DNA of 35,461 nt from Paracoccaceae bacterium (GTDB taxonomy: Bacteria; Pseudomonadota; Alphaproteobacteria; Rhodobacterales; Rhodobacteraceae). Under the pieces are notes generated by a model. That model searched no databases. It was not told where the DNA came from and saw only the letters and a program-made list of their open reading frames with translations. The stretch spans positions 1-35,461 of the forward strand of contig JANSYL010000017.1 in assembly GCA_024742455.1 (NCBI GenBank). The letters are read 5' to 3'. The translations under genes and the position numbers were made by a program. This document shows positions 24,398 through 32,956 of the stretch, one piece after another (within the stretch, counting starts at the first letter, position 1; each line of letters begins with the position of its first letter).

Positions 24398-25651
24398 ATG
24401 ACCGTGCTTTCCGATGCCGCGCCCGCGCCGGTGTTCCGGTCGGTCCGCCATGTCGCGCTGATCGGCTGGTTCGTGCTGCTGTCGACGCAATCGGTGACGG
24501 TTCTGGCGGGCCTGGCGGGCATCGTCACACTCGGCACGGTCTTTTCCAACCAGGACAAGCTGAATGCCACGCAGCGCCTGTCCTGGCCGGTTCTGGTGGT
24601 GATCCTGATCGGCCTCGCCGGCGGCGCGCTGCAGGTCGATGTCGATGCCTGGGCCTATCTTCGCGATTTCGCCTACCTCGCCAAGGTGCCGATCATCCTT
24701 TATGTCTCGTTGCTTGTCGGGCAATGGATCGATGATCTGGACGCGGTGTTGCGCGCGATCTTTCAGGCGGCGGTCCTGCTCGCGGTTTTCTACCTGCTGT
24801 CCTATATCCACCACGCGGGCTGGGACATGAGCAGGCGAGATCTGCGCATCACCGTCGGGCGGGGCTATTACCTGATCGTCTTCGGGCTGCTGGTCGCGCT
24901 GTTTGCGCCCCGCGCCCTGTCGGCGCAGGGCCGGATACCGGTCCTGCAGATATCGCTGGGCATCACGGTGATGGTGGCGGCGGTCATCGCCTCGACGTCA
25001 CGGGGCATGCTGATCTGTATCCCGATGTTCTTTCTGGCAGCCCTGATCTTTTTCGCCCGGGTGCCGTTTCGCTGGGTGCTGATGGTGTTGATCGCGGCGG
25101 TGTCGGCCCTGAGCCTGCCACCGGTGACCGGCCCTTTAAGCGCGGCGCTCGCCCATCTGGACGCGCGGATGCTGAACGAGATGGTGGCCACCGATTTCGG
25201 GTCGCCGATGCAGATCCGCGATGCCTTCCGGTCCTACGAGGCACACCTGGCCTGGAGGCAGTTTCAGGGCTTTGACCCGATCGGGAAGCTTTTCGGCCAG
25301 GGCTTCGGTGCGCTGGTCTACCTGACGTTTCCGATCGAGCTTGGGGCCACGGCGGCCTCCCAACAGACCTACACCGCCGTGCCGATCACCCATGTGTCCC
25401 TGACCACGGCGCTGGTGAAATTCGGGGTGCTGGGATCGGTCTTCTACATGATCTGTCTTCTGCCGATGGTGCTGCCGCGGGCGCAGGCGCGCAGCCGCAT
25501 GCACCTGCTTTTCAACCATACCGCGATCCTGTTGTGCCTGTTCATCATCTGGACCTTCCAGGGGCTGTTTTCGACACTGGACCTGATCAATATCGCGCTC
25601 GCCGTGATCGGATTGACCCATGCGCTGCGCCGCCGCCCGGGACCGGGCTGA
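24398..25651 (+). CDS. Wzy/O-antigen-ligase-like polysaccharide polymerase
   Basis: 417 residues with 10-12 predicted membrane helices, for example HVALIGWFVLLSTQSVTVLA, YYLIVFGLLVALFAPRAL, ITVMVAAVIASTSRGMLI and FRWVLMVLIAAVSAL. A large periplasmic loop lies around residues 245-330, including DFGSPMQIRDAFRSYEA. This layout fits the O-antigen polymerase/ligase superfamily, whose sequences diverge strongly, so the assignment rests on topology and the flippase gene that overlaps it. ATG 24398 with AAAGG is a clear start. The stop overlaps the flippase frame. Confidence 0.75.
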   Translation: MTVLSDAAPAPVFRSVRHVALIGWFVLLSTQSVTVLAGLAGIVTLGTVFSNQDKLNATQRLSWPVLVVILIGLAGGALQVDVDAWAYLRDFAYLAKVPIILYVSLLVGQWIDDLDAVLRAIFQAAVLLAVFYLLSYIHHAGWDMSRRDLRITVGRGYYLIVFGLLVALFAPRALSAQGRIPVLQISLGITVMVAAVIASTSRGMLICIPMFFLAALIFFARVPFRWVLMVLIAAVSALSLPPVTGPLSAALAHLDARMLNEMVATDFGSPMQIRDAFRSYEAHLAWRQFQGFDPIGKLFGQGFGALVYLTFPIELGATAASQQTYTAVPITHVSLTTALVKFGVLGSVFYMICLLPMVLPRAQARSRMHLLFNHTAILLCLFIIWTFQGLFSTLDLINIALAVIGLTHALRRRPGPG

Positions 25652-26921
25652 GGTGTGGGCGCCCGGCTTTCGGGCCCGCATAGCCGGGTTCGCCGCAGGT
25701 TCGGCGCTGTCGCAGCTGATCGTCGCGCTGTCGATCCCTGTCATCGCGCGGCTCTACGACCCCACGGTACTGGGCAATTTCCTGATCTTCGATGCCTATT
25801 GCGATGTGCTGGCCTTCGGCGCGACGCTGGCGCTGGACAAGGCGCTTTATGTCACCCGGTCGCATCGCGGCAGCCGGGCCTTGATCCTGGCCACGGGTCT
25901 GAGCATCGGGCTGGTCGCCGCGCTGGGGGCGGGCCTGTTCTGGATCGCGGTCATGGTGGGCCTGACCACCCCGGGCCTTGCGATGGCCTGGCTGACCATC
26001 CCGTGTTTCCTGATCGTGTTTGCGCGCGGGGCGTTCTACCTGCTGCAAAGCCTCAGCATCCGCGCGGATCGTTTTGGTGCGGTGGTGCTGGCCGAAAACA
26101 TCCGGGCCGGCGTGATCGTTTTCGGCCGGATCGGATTGGGGTTGCAGGGTTTCGGCCTGACGGGGCTGGTGTTGACGGCGGTCGCCGGTGCGGGGGGTGC
26201 GGTGGCGGTGCTGGCGCGGGGGCAGGGGCCTATGCTGCAGCGTCTTTTTGCAGGGCCCGCGCTGCGCCTCGTGCCGCGTGTTCTGGCAAGGCACCGCGAG
26301 AGGATCCTGTTCGAGGGCGGCGGCCAGTTCCTGCGTCAGCTGCCGATGCGCGGCCCGGTCTTTGCCGTCACGATATTCTACCTCGCCCCGGGTGCCGGGA
26401 TTTACGCCATCGCGCTGTTGCTCACCTACCGCCCGACCGAGCTGGTCGTGCGTTCGGTCACCGAGGTGTTTCGCGCTGCCATGGCCCGGAACCTGCGCGC
26501 GGGCCAGGAAGACGCCGCCGCGGCCCGGGGAAGAATTCTGCTCTGGCGGCTTTACCTGGCGGCGGTGGCCAGCTCGGCGGCGATGGGTCTGGCGGTCTTC
26601 CTGACCGAAGGATGGCTGTTCCCGCCTGACTGGGCCGGGGTGGGGGCGGTCGCGCTGGCCAACAGCCTTTACGTGGCGGGCCTTCTGATCCTGCGGCCCG
26701 TGCAGATGGTGTTCTCGCTCTACGGGCGGCAACGGCTGTCGTTTCTGCTGGAAGCCGGAGCGGTTCTGGCCTGTTTCTCGGGGATCTTTCTGGGGGGTGG
26801 AGTTGGCCTGTCACTGGCGATGACCTGTCTGCTGACCGGAGTGGCAATGCTGGCCTTCATCACCCCGGTGACGGCGCTGGCTCACCGGATGCTGGGCGGT
26901 GTTCTGTCGGCGCAGGCATGA
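25620..26921 (+). CDS. Wzx-like polysaccharide flippase (MOP superfamily)
   Basis: About 433 residues and 12 predicted helices. The N-terminal FAAGSALSQLIVALSIPVIA followed by RLYDPTVLGNFLIFDAY is the usual opening of Wzx/RfbX flippases. These move lipid-linked repeat units across the inner membrane. ATG 25620 lies inside the polymerase gene (32-base overlap); a GTG at 25653, two bases after the polymerase stop, is an alternative and would give 422 residues. The pair forms a polymerase-flippase unit. It converges with a glycosyltransferase operon. Confidence 0.82.
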   Translation: MRCAAARDRAEVWAPGFRARIAGFAAGSALSQLIVALSIPVIARLYDPTVLGNFLIFDAYCDVLAFGATLALDKALYVTRSHRGSRALILATGLSIGLVAALGAGLFWIAVMVGLTTPGLAMAWLTIPCFLIVFARGAFYLLQSLSIRADRFGAVVLAENIRAGVIVFGRIGLGLQGFGLTGLVLTAVAGAGGAVAVLARGQGPMLQRLFAGPALRLVPRVLARHRERILFEGGGQFLRQLPMRGPVFAVTIFYLAPGAGIYAIALLLTYRPTELVVRSVTEVFRAAMARNLRAGQEDAAAARGRILLWRLYLAAVASSAAMGLAVFLTEGWLFPPDWAGVGAVALANSLYVAGLLILRPVQMVFSLYGRQRLSFLLEAGAVLACFSGIFLGGGVGLSLAMTCLLTGVAMLAFITPVTALAHRMLGGVLSAQA

Positions 26922-27053
26922 CATCACCCAAGCGGAGCGCGCGGCTACGATGCCCCGGTACGGTCCCTGAACACCTGGTGGGCCGTGCAGCACCACCGAC
27001 AGAGCGGCACTCGGTTTCCGGGTGGCATGAGGCCGCCGGGTCTTGAAAAGAAA

Positions 27054-28226
27054 CTATGGGCCCGGCGTTGCGTCCTGTTCGACGATGCGGCCTGAAAACG
27101 CCGCGAGGGTCGCGATGAGCTGCCGGTCGGCGGCACCCTGGGTAAAGGCGGCTTCGAACCGGGCGCGCCCAGCCCTGCCATGGGTCGCCACCAGATCGCG
27201 GTCGATGCAGTAGCGGCACAGCGCCCGGGACAGGGCAGCGGCATCACCGGGGGCGACAAGATCACCGGTCTGCGGTTCGGGGCCACCCGTCACGACGATC
27301 TCGCGCAGCCCGCCATGGTCCGAGGCCAGCACCGCACAACCATGGGCCATGCCCTCGATGGCGACGCGACCGAAGGGTTCGGGCTGGGTCGAGGGCACGA
27401 CCACCACGTCGGCCCAGGTGTAATGCGGTGCCGGGTCATCGGCGAAATCCTGCAGCGCGATGATGCCTTGCAGCCCGCGCAGGGCGATCTTGTCCTGAAG
27501 GGTGGTGCGAAAATGCACCTGGTCGCGATAGACCCCACCGACGATCCGCACCTCCAGCTGTGCCTGCAGGTCCTCGGGCAGCCGGGCGCATGCCTCGACC
27601 AGCACCTCCTGTCCCTTCCAGGCATTCAGCCGCCCGATGCATAGCACGCGCAGCCGCGCGCGGGACCCCGCCCTGCGGATCGGCGGGGCAGGCAGGTCAA
27701 ATCCGTTGTGGACCACCGCCCGATCAATGAACGGGGGCAGGTCGAAGGCCGCGGCTGTGGCCCCGGAGTTGAAGATGACCTGCGCCCGTGCCGTGACCAG
27801 CAACCGGCGGATGACGGCCATCGCGATCCCGGTGGGGATCTCGCGCACATGCACCACAAGACGCCGCCGGGTAAGGATGGAGGCGCACAGGAAATCGACG
27901 ATCACGGCGGTGTTCACGTAGACGATGTCGTGGCGCCACAGATCCGCCACCGCCCGCCCCACCGACCACAGGTTGCGCGGCAGGCCGATGGTCAGTTCCC
28001 GGAGAAGATCGGCCTTGCGCAAGACCCAGATGTGGCGCGTGCGCGCGGGGGCGAGCGCCGCATCCGCCACCAGCCCGTCGATTGCGCCCCGCCCGGGAAG
28101 CAGAATGCGGGTCGCCCACCCGGCCTTGTGACGCATCGCAGCCACGGCGGCGACAAAGCTTTTGTCCGAGCCATAGCGCTCGGACCCCTGATGCACGCAG
28201 AGAACCGTCGGGCTCGACCCGGTCAT
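27054..28226 (-). CDS. GT4-family glycosyltransferase
   Basis: 390 residues of GT-B fold. The N-terminal domain begins TVLCVHQGSERYGSDKSFVA. The C-terminal donor domain shows VLCIGRLNAWKGQEVLVEA, then QPEPFGRVAIEGMAHGCAVL with the E-x7-E nucleotide-sugar motif. It adds a sugar to a lipid-linked glycan from a nucleotide-sugar donor; specificity is unknown. ATG 28226-28224 overlaps the stop of the upstream glycosyltransferase as ATGA. It converges with the flippase gene, with 132 bases between and no obvious terminator. Confidence 0.88.
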   Translation of the reverse strand: MTGSSPTVLCVHQGSERYGSDKSFVAAVAAMRHKAGWATRILLPGRGAIDGLVADAALAPARTRHIWVLRKADLLRELTIGLPRNLWSVGRAVADLWRHDIVYVNTAVIVDFLCASILTRRRLVVHVREIPTGIAMAVIRRLLVTARAQVIFNSGATAAAFDLPPFIDRAVVHNGFDLPAPPIRRAGSRARLRVLCIGRLNAWKGQEVLVEACARLPEDLQAQLEVRIVGGVYRDQVHFRTTLQDKIALRGLQGIIALQDFADDPAPHYTWADVVVVPSTQPEPFGRVAIEGMAHGCAVLASDHGGLREIVVTGGPEPQTGDLVAPGDAAALSRALCRYCIDRDLVATHGRAGRARFEAAFTQGAADRQLIATLAAFSGRIVEQDATPGP

Positions 28227-29386
28227 TGCGGTTGCGCGTGCAACCATTCCTGCCCGCACTGGCTGATAAGCGCATCCTCGTATCGCGACAGGATCTCCGT
28301 CCACTCAAAGGCCTCGGCGAACCGTTTGCGCGCCGCCTGCCGGGCGCGGGTCAGGCGGGCGGGGTCGCGGCAGATCATCCTGATCTGATGTGCGCATTCG
28401 TCAGGATCGGTGAAATAGAACTGTCCCGGCCCCGCGGTCCAGCGGTTGAACGGGTTGTCATGCGCCAGAACCGCATTACCCGCGCCCAGGGCCTCGACGA
28501 GCGAGGGGTTGGTGCCCCCCACCTGGTGTCCGTGCAGATAGACCAGCGCATGATAGCGCAGGGCGGCCACCACATCTGTGTCGTAGATCGCACCGGGAAA
28601 GATAACCCGGGCGCCACCGGCCGATTTCACCCTTGCGTGGTAGGGGTTCGCGGGATCGAGATTGCCCAGAACGACACAGCGGAACCCGTCGGGAAGGGCG
28701 CGTGCGCCCTGCACAAGTTCAAGGATGGAGTTTTCCGGTTCGATCCGCGCGATCGAGATGGCGTATCGCCCGGGTGCGAGCCCGAGGCCGCGCAACGGGG
28801 CCGCGTCGGCGGTCTCGACCCGGTCGGCACCGTAGGGGATCATGACCGGGGTTTTCAGACAGCGCCTGGCGATGTGTTCGGCGATGCGGGGATGGTCCGC
28901 AATGGTCACATGCGCGAGGTTGGAACCGATCACTTCGTTCAGGAACAACCAGGCCTTTGCCACCCTGCCCCATTTCGCCCGGCGCCATTCGATCCCGTCC
29001 ATGTTCATCAGGATACGCCTGCCGACAAGGCGTTGGGGCAGGTTGAAGAGGGCGGTGTTGTAACCCAGGATCAGGTCGATGCCGGGTTGGCCCATGCAAT
29101 GCCGGACGCATTTGAAGTCGAATTCCATGGTGCCAAAGGACCCGCCACGGCTGGTCCGGAAGAACACCCGTTCGATACCCTGCCACGTGTCGGTTTCACC
29201 ATCCGATCGGGTGCCCCTGTCATCCTGGCAATAAACGGTGACCGACCAGCCGCGATCCAGAAGGTATTGCGCCAGTTTCGCGGCAAAGGTTTCAAAACCG
29301 CCATGGGCTGCAGGAATGCCGCGCGTGCCGAGGATGTTCACATGCCAGGGGCGCTGCGATTGCCGTGCCAAGTGCTGGTCCATCAT
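28223..29386 (-). CDS. Glycosyltransferase with DUF1972 domain (GT4, rhamnosyltransferase-like)
   Basis: 387 residues. The N-terminal ILGTRGIPAAHGGFETFAAK (18-37) is the signature of the DUF1972 domain found in capsule and O-antigen glycosyltransferases. The C-terminal half has SIARIEPENSILELVQGARA and GGTNPSLVEALGAGNAVLAH, the donor-binding segment. Rhamnosyl transfer is known for some relatives but cannot be assumed here. ATG 29386 (or the adjacent ATG 29383) follows GGGG. It is translationally coupled to the next glycosyltransferase and divergent from the kinase operon. Confidence 0.88.
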   Translation of the reverse strand: MMDQHLARQSQRPWHVNILGTRGIPAAHGGFETFAAKLAQYLLDRGWSVTVYCQDDRGTRSDGETDTWQGIERVFFRTSRGGSFGTMEFDFKCVRHCMGQPGIDLILGYNTALFNLPQRLVGRRILMNMDGIEWRRAKWGRVAKAWLFLNEVIGSNLAHVTIADHPRIAEHIARRCLKTPVMIPYGADRVETADAAPLRGLGLAPGRYAISIARIEPENSILELVQGARALPDGFRCVVLGNLDPANPYHARVKSAGGARVIFPGAIYDTDVVAALRYHALVYLHGHQVGGTNPSLVEALGAGNAVLAHDNPFNRWTAGPGQFYFTDPDECAHQIRMICRDPARLTRARQAARKRFAEAFEWTEILSRYEDALISQCGQEWLHAQPQ

Positions 29387-29473
29387 GTCTCAACCCCGTT
29401 TGGTCACCTGCATCCGGCCGACGGGCGTGAATGGGCCGTGCCCCGTGACCGCGGCGAGGGTTCGCCCTCAAGA

Positions 29474-29489
29474 TTAACAAATGGATAAC
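29474..29489. promoter_or_regulatory. Near-consensus CtrA-type site (TTAA-N7-ATAAC)
   Basis: TTAACAAATGGATAAC differs from TTAA-N7-TTAAC by one base. It lies about 90 bases upstream of the minus-strand glycosyltransferase start. Assignment is by consensus only. Confidence 0.4.
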
Positions 29490-29593
29490 GTGCGGTTCGA
29501 CGCATGACGGGCGGAGCGGGAAACGGGTGCGCTTGCGGCCCACCACGGCCTGCGGCACGCGCGAAACGTGCCGACGGCGCCTGCCGGACGGCT

Positions 29594-29609
29594 TTAAGGG
29601 AAGGTTAAC
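29594..29609. promoter_or_regulatory. Exact CtrA full-site consensus (TTAA-N7-TTAAC)
   Basis: TTAAGGGAAGGTTAAC matches the binding consensus of the alphaproteobacterial cell-cycle response regulator CtrA. It lies about 130 bases before the start of the plus-strand operon and overlaps the left arm of an inverted repeat. Binding is inferred. Confidence 0.5.
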
Positions 29610-29629
29610 ACTTTTCTCTCAAGTGTTAA
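29605..29629. promoter_or_regulatory. Perfect 9-bp inverted repeat, possible operator
   Basis: TTAACACTT (29605-29613) and AAGTGTTAA (29621-29629) are perfect complements separated by 7 bases, in the leader of the plus-strand operon. It could bind a dimeric regulator. It could also form a weak hairpin, but it is not followed by a T-run at once. Confidence 0.5.
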
Positions 29630-29739
29630 TTTCGTGGCCGACGCCCTCAATTCGAAAGATTTTTTTGTGGGGGTCCGCCGAGGGATCATTGCGGGATGCC
29701 GGACCGTGGCTGCGGCCGGTCGGGATCGTGTGAGGCGGA

Positions 29740-30429
29740 ATGGATAGAGCGCGCGGTGTCGTTTTCACGCTGGCCGGGGTCAGCCTTGCGGCGGGCCTTT
29801 GGGCATTCCCGGCGGAATACCGGGCCGTCGTCGTGACGCAGCAACCCGCGCTAGAATGGTATCTTGCGCCGGGCGCGCCGCCCCTGCCGCCGCTGCGCTC
29901 TGCCGATGCGACCTACAAGGTCATGGTCGCCTGTGACACAGCGCTCAATAGCCTGACCGCTCGGCTGATGCCTCCAACTGCCCGGGCCGAGGTCGCCACC
30001 AGATGCCTTGATGCGGCGGATAGGGTCCTGATATCCGCGCCCGGCCTCGCCCCGGCCCATCTCGTCCGCGCCACCGCCCTGACGCAGCTTGCTGGGCAGG
30101 ATCGTGGCGGGCCGGATGCGCAAAGGATCAGCGAAGCCGGCCTGGCCCTGCGGTTCGCCGAACGCAGGGGGCCCGAGTTGATGTGGATGGTGGTGCGGCG
30201 CATGGATGTGGCCATAGCGTTGTTCGACGGCCTGCCTGCGGAAGGCCGGAACCTGCTTGCCCGAGATCTGGGGCGCATCCTCGCGCATGGCCGGGAGGAG
30301 CAGGTTCAACACCTTGCCCGGCTCTATCGCCGGAAGGAAAGCGTGCAAGGGTTCATCCTTGCCACGGTTGAGGCGCTTCCGCCCGGGCAGCAGCAAAGGT
30401 TCGTGTCAGCCCTGCAGGCAAATGGCTGA
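29740..30429 (+). CDS. Unknown membrane-anchored protein, first gene of the kinase operon
   Basis: 229 residues. An N-terminal hydrophobic segment (VVFTLAGVSLAAGLWAF, about 7-23) is either an anchor or an uncleaved signal. The rest (about 60-229) is helical, alanine- and arginine-rich, and looks like TPR-type or other helical repeats (ARCLDAADRVLISAPGLAPA). I do not recognise it. ATG 29740 has GAGGCGGA directly upstream. Its stop lies seven bases before the ligase start, so it is co-transcribed with the ligase, phosphatase and BY-kinase, suggesting a periplasmic role in polymer assembly. Confidence 0.7.
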   Translation: MDRARGVVFTLAGVSLAAGLWAFPAEYRAVVVTQQPALEWYLAPGAPPLPPLRSADATYKVMVACDTALNSLTARLMPPTARAEVATRCLDAADRVLISAPGLAPAHLVRATALTQLAGQDRGGPDAQRISEAGLALRFAERRGPELMWMVVRRMDVAIALFDGLPAEGRNLLARDLGRILAHGREEQVQHLARLYRRKESVQGFILATVEALPPGQQQRFVSALQANG

Positions 30430-30436
30430 GGCGCCC

Positions 30437-32101
30437 ATGCGACGCAAGATCACCTTCCCGACCAGGACCGCACCGCGGCCGCCGCTGTCCCGGCACTCAT
30501 GGTGCGCGCCCCCGGATGCGGATGCGGGAGCGGTGCCCGCGTTTTCCGTCTTCGGGTTTCAGGATGATCCCGTACTTCAGACCGGCGCTGCGGCGGCCGT
30601 CGGGCGCGGTCCCCGCACCGGCGCTGCAACCGGCCGCATGTCCCGGTCGGATGGCCGGGCTGCCACGCGATACACCCGGCTCAATGACCGATTTGGTCTT
30701 TTCGTGGCCCTTTCCGTCCCTCTGGCGGCGGTTCCGCTGGCATTGAACCGCCCCACGGTCTGGCTCGGCTGGGGGGTGATCATGATGTTTGCGGCGCTGG
30801 TCTACCTCGATCGTGCGCGGCGGATCGACCCCGCCCGCCCGGCGCTGGCGTTCAGCCTGCCCTGGTGGGCGGGCACGGGGCTGGTGGCACTTGCGCTGTG
30901 CATCCCGGGTTTTGCCCTGATCCAGGCGCTTCCGCTGGGCCGGGCAAGTGCGACCCTGGCGGCGGCCCTGGCCTGGCCAGAAGCAGGGGGGGTGGACCCG
31001 GCCATGCCGGACCCCGCGCATATCAGCCTGTTGCCCGGGGCCTCTGCGCTGGCGGCGCTGCGGGTCTGTTTCTACATCGTCTTCGCCTTCCTTGCCCTCG
31101 AGATCGCGGGCAGCCGCCAAAGGGCGACACGCGTCGGCTGGTGGGTGTTCTGGGGCGTCGTGGCCCATGCGGCCTGGGCCCTTGTCGCGCTGAACGGTCT
31201 GGGCGACGCGGGGCTGTGGGGGGCCAAGACCGCGTATGAGGGCGCGGCGACCGGCACCTTTATCAATCGCAACGGGTTTGCGACCTTCCTTGCCATGGGC
31301 GCATGCCTGGGTCTGGCGCTGATCCTTGAGCAGGGTGGTGCCCTGCGACCCCGGCGGGGTGACCCGATGGACACGATCAACCTGCGGCGAGTCGACAGGC
31401 TGCCTGGTATCGTAGGTCTGGCGACGATCCTGCTGGCCCTTGTGGCCACCCAGTCGCGCATGGGCGTTCTGGTGGGGATGACCGGCCTTGTGATCTGCAG
31501 CGCGGTGATGACGGCGAAGCGCACGGGGCGTCGCACCCGCCCGCTGGCGATCCTGTCGGCCGTCGTGCTGGCGGGTGGTGGTGGCGCGCTGATCTTGGCC
31601 GGGGACGGGGTGATCGATCGTCTCGTCCTTTTCGAACGCGCCTTCGAGACGCGTTTTCAGGGATACGCCTACGCGCTTGACCTGATACGCGACCGCCCGC
31701 TTCTGGGTTATGGGCTGGACGCCTTCCGGCCTGCTTTCGAGACCGTGCACCGCCCGCCCTTGCCGGTGTCCGCCATCTGGGACCGGGGGCATTCCACCTA
31801 TCTCAGTTACTGGGTCGAGACGGGCCTTGTCGTCGGGTCGATCCCCATCGTTCTCGGGGCGTTGGTGGCGGTCAGGCTCGCCACGCTTCTGCACCGCAGG
31901 ACGGCGGATGTCGCGCTACCGGCCGCCGCGCTGGCCGTGCTGTGCCTTAGCGCCCTGCACAGCCTTGTGGATTTCAGCCTCGAGATGCCCGCCAATGTGA
32001 TCCTGCTGATCACGATCCTTGCCCTCGGGGTTGCGCCGCGGATGACCGGGGGTGCCCAACGCACCGATCGCCGACCCTCCAACCTCCGCGCTCGCCGATG
32101 A
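30437..32101 (+). CDS. O-antigen ligase / Wzy_C-domain polysaccharide polymerase
   Basis: 554 residues. About ten helices begin after a long N-terminal region of 85-90 residues rich in Arg, Pro and Gly. The signature periplasmic loop motifs are present: ATGTFINRNGFATFLAMG and GHSTYLSYWVETGLVVG, which place it in the Wzy_C/WaaL superfamily. ATG 30437 has GAGG just upstream; ATG 30422 overlaps the preceding stop and ATG 30639 would remove most of the odd N-terminus. It is the second polymerase/ligase-like gene in the locus. Its stop overlaps the phosphatase start as ATGA. Confidence 0.85.
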   Translation: MRRKITFPTRTAPRPPLSRHSWCAPPDADAGAVPAFSVFGFQDDPVLQTGAAAAVGRGPRTGAATGRMSRSDGRAATRYTRLNDRFGLFVALSVPLAAVPLALNRPTVWLGWGVIMMFAALVYLDRARRIDPARPALAFSLPWWAGTGLVALALCIPGFALIQALPLGRASATLAAALAWPEAGGVDPAMPDPAHISLLPGASALAALRVCFYIVFAFLALEIAGSRQRATRVGWWVFWGVVAHAAWALVALNGLGDAGLWGAKTAYEGAATGTFINRNGFATFLAMGACLGLALILEQGGALRPRRGDPMDTINLRRVDRLPGIVGLATILLALVATQSRMGVLVGMTGLVICSAVMTAKRTGRRTRPLAILSAVVLAGGGGALILAGDGVIDRLVLFERAFETRFQGYAYALDLIRDRPLLGYGLDAFRPAFETVHRPPLPVSAIWDRGHSTYLSYWVETGLVVGSIPIVLGALVAVRLATLLHRRTADVALPAAALAVLCLSALHSLVDFSLEMPANVILLITILALGVAPRMTGGAQRTDRRPSNLRARR

Positions 32102-32913
32102 CCCAGCACCGCCGCCGTCTCATGCTGCCCGAGGCCCCTGCGCGCACCTATGTCGTGGGCGACGTTCATGGCTGTCTTGACCTTTTCGACGCGCTCGAGG
32201 CGCGTATCAGCGTTCATGCAGCAGGGGATGGGCCTGCCCTGTTGGTGCTGGTCGGCGATCTTGTCGACCGGGGGCCGAATTCCGCAGGCGTGCTGGACCG
32301 GATGCAGGAGGCGCCCCCGCCGGGCCTGCACCGCCTGGCGCTTGCAGGCAATCACGAGGCGATGTTTCTCGACTTTCTCGACCATCCGCGCGGCGACGCC
32401 CCGTGGCTGTTCCATGGCGGCGCGGAAACGCTCGGCTCCTATGGTCTGCGCCCCGATCCCCTGCGCGGCTACAACCTGCCCACCCGGCAGCTGCGCCATA
32501 TGGTTCAGGCGACCGTGCCCGAAAGCCACCGGTTTTTCCTCGAGACGATGCCGGTCAGCTTGCGCCTGCCCGGGTACCTGATCTGTCACGCCGGACTGAA
32601 CCCGGCCCGCCCCCTCGCGCAGCAGACCGATCAAGATCTGATGTGGTCCGACCCCGGCGCGCTTGACCTTGCGCCGGACGCGGCACCAGCGATCGCCGAC
32701 ATGACCGCGCATGGACTGAAGATGGTCCACGGGCATGTGCCGCAGTTCCGTATCGGCCTGCATAATCGCCGCATTGCAGTGGACACCGGCGTCTATGGCA
32801 GCGGCGTGCTGAGCGCGGTCTGCCTTCGGCCCGGCCACCCTCCGGAAATTCTGCAAGTCGCGCGCGGTGCGTCATCCGCCCGATCATCTGCGTCGTGGGC
32901 CCGCTCTGCCTAG
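32098..32913 (+). CDS. PPP-family metallophosphatase (lambda-phosphatase/PrpA-like)
   Basis: 271 residues with the complete PPP metal-binding set: GDVHGC (21-26), GDLVDRGPNS (53-62), GNHE (84-87), then CHAGLNP near 163 and HGHVP. Bacterial members dephosphorylate Ser, Thr and sometimes Tyr residues using Mn2+ or Fe. ATG 32098 overlaps the ligase stop, and a Wzz/BY-kinase follows 43 bases on. This suggests it may oppose the kinase, in place of the usual low-molecular-weight Tyr phosphatase; that is inference. The C-terminal 15 residues (Ala/Ser/Arg) are probably disordered. Confidence 0.9.
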   Translation: MTQHRRRLMLPEAPARTYVVGDVHGCLDLFDALEARISVHAAGDGPALLVLVGDLVDRGPNSAGVLDRMQEAPPPGLHRLALAGNHEAMFLDFLDHPRGDAPWLFHGGAETLGSYGLRPDPLRGYNLPTRQLRHMVQATVPESHRFFLETMPVSLRLPGYLICHAGLNPARPLAQQTDQDLMWSDPGALDLAPDAAPAIADMTAHGLKMVHGHVPQFRIGLHNRRIAVDTGVYGSGVLSAVCLRPGHPPEILQVARGASSARSSASWARSA

Positions 32914-32956
32914 GCGGCCAGGAGCAGCCAGAACTCAAGGATTTGGATCAGCGACG

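Larger units (their letters stand above)
29387..29739. other. Divergent intergenic control region of the polysaccharide locus (353 bases)
   Basis: The region separates the minus-strand glycosyltransferase pair from the plus-strand ligase-phosphatase-kinase operon. It holds an exact CtrA-type site, a one-mismatch CtrA-type site, a 9-bp inverted repeat, a TTCGAAAG motif at 29651 followed by a T-run, and GTGAGGCGGA as the ribosome site of the next gene. The AT-rich stretch at 29590-29665 stands out from the surrounding GC-rich DNA. No protein-coding frame here looks real. Confidence 0.6.
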
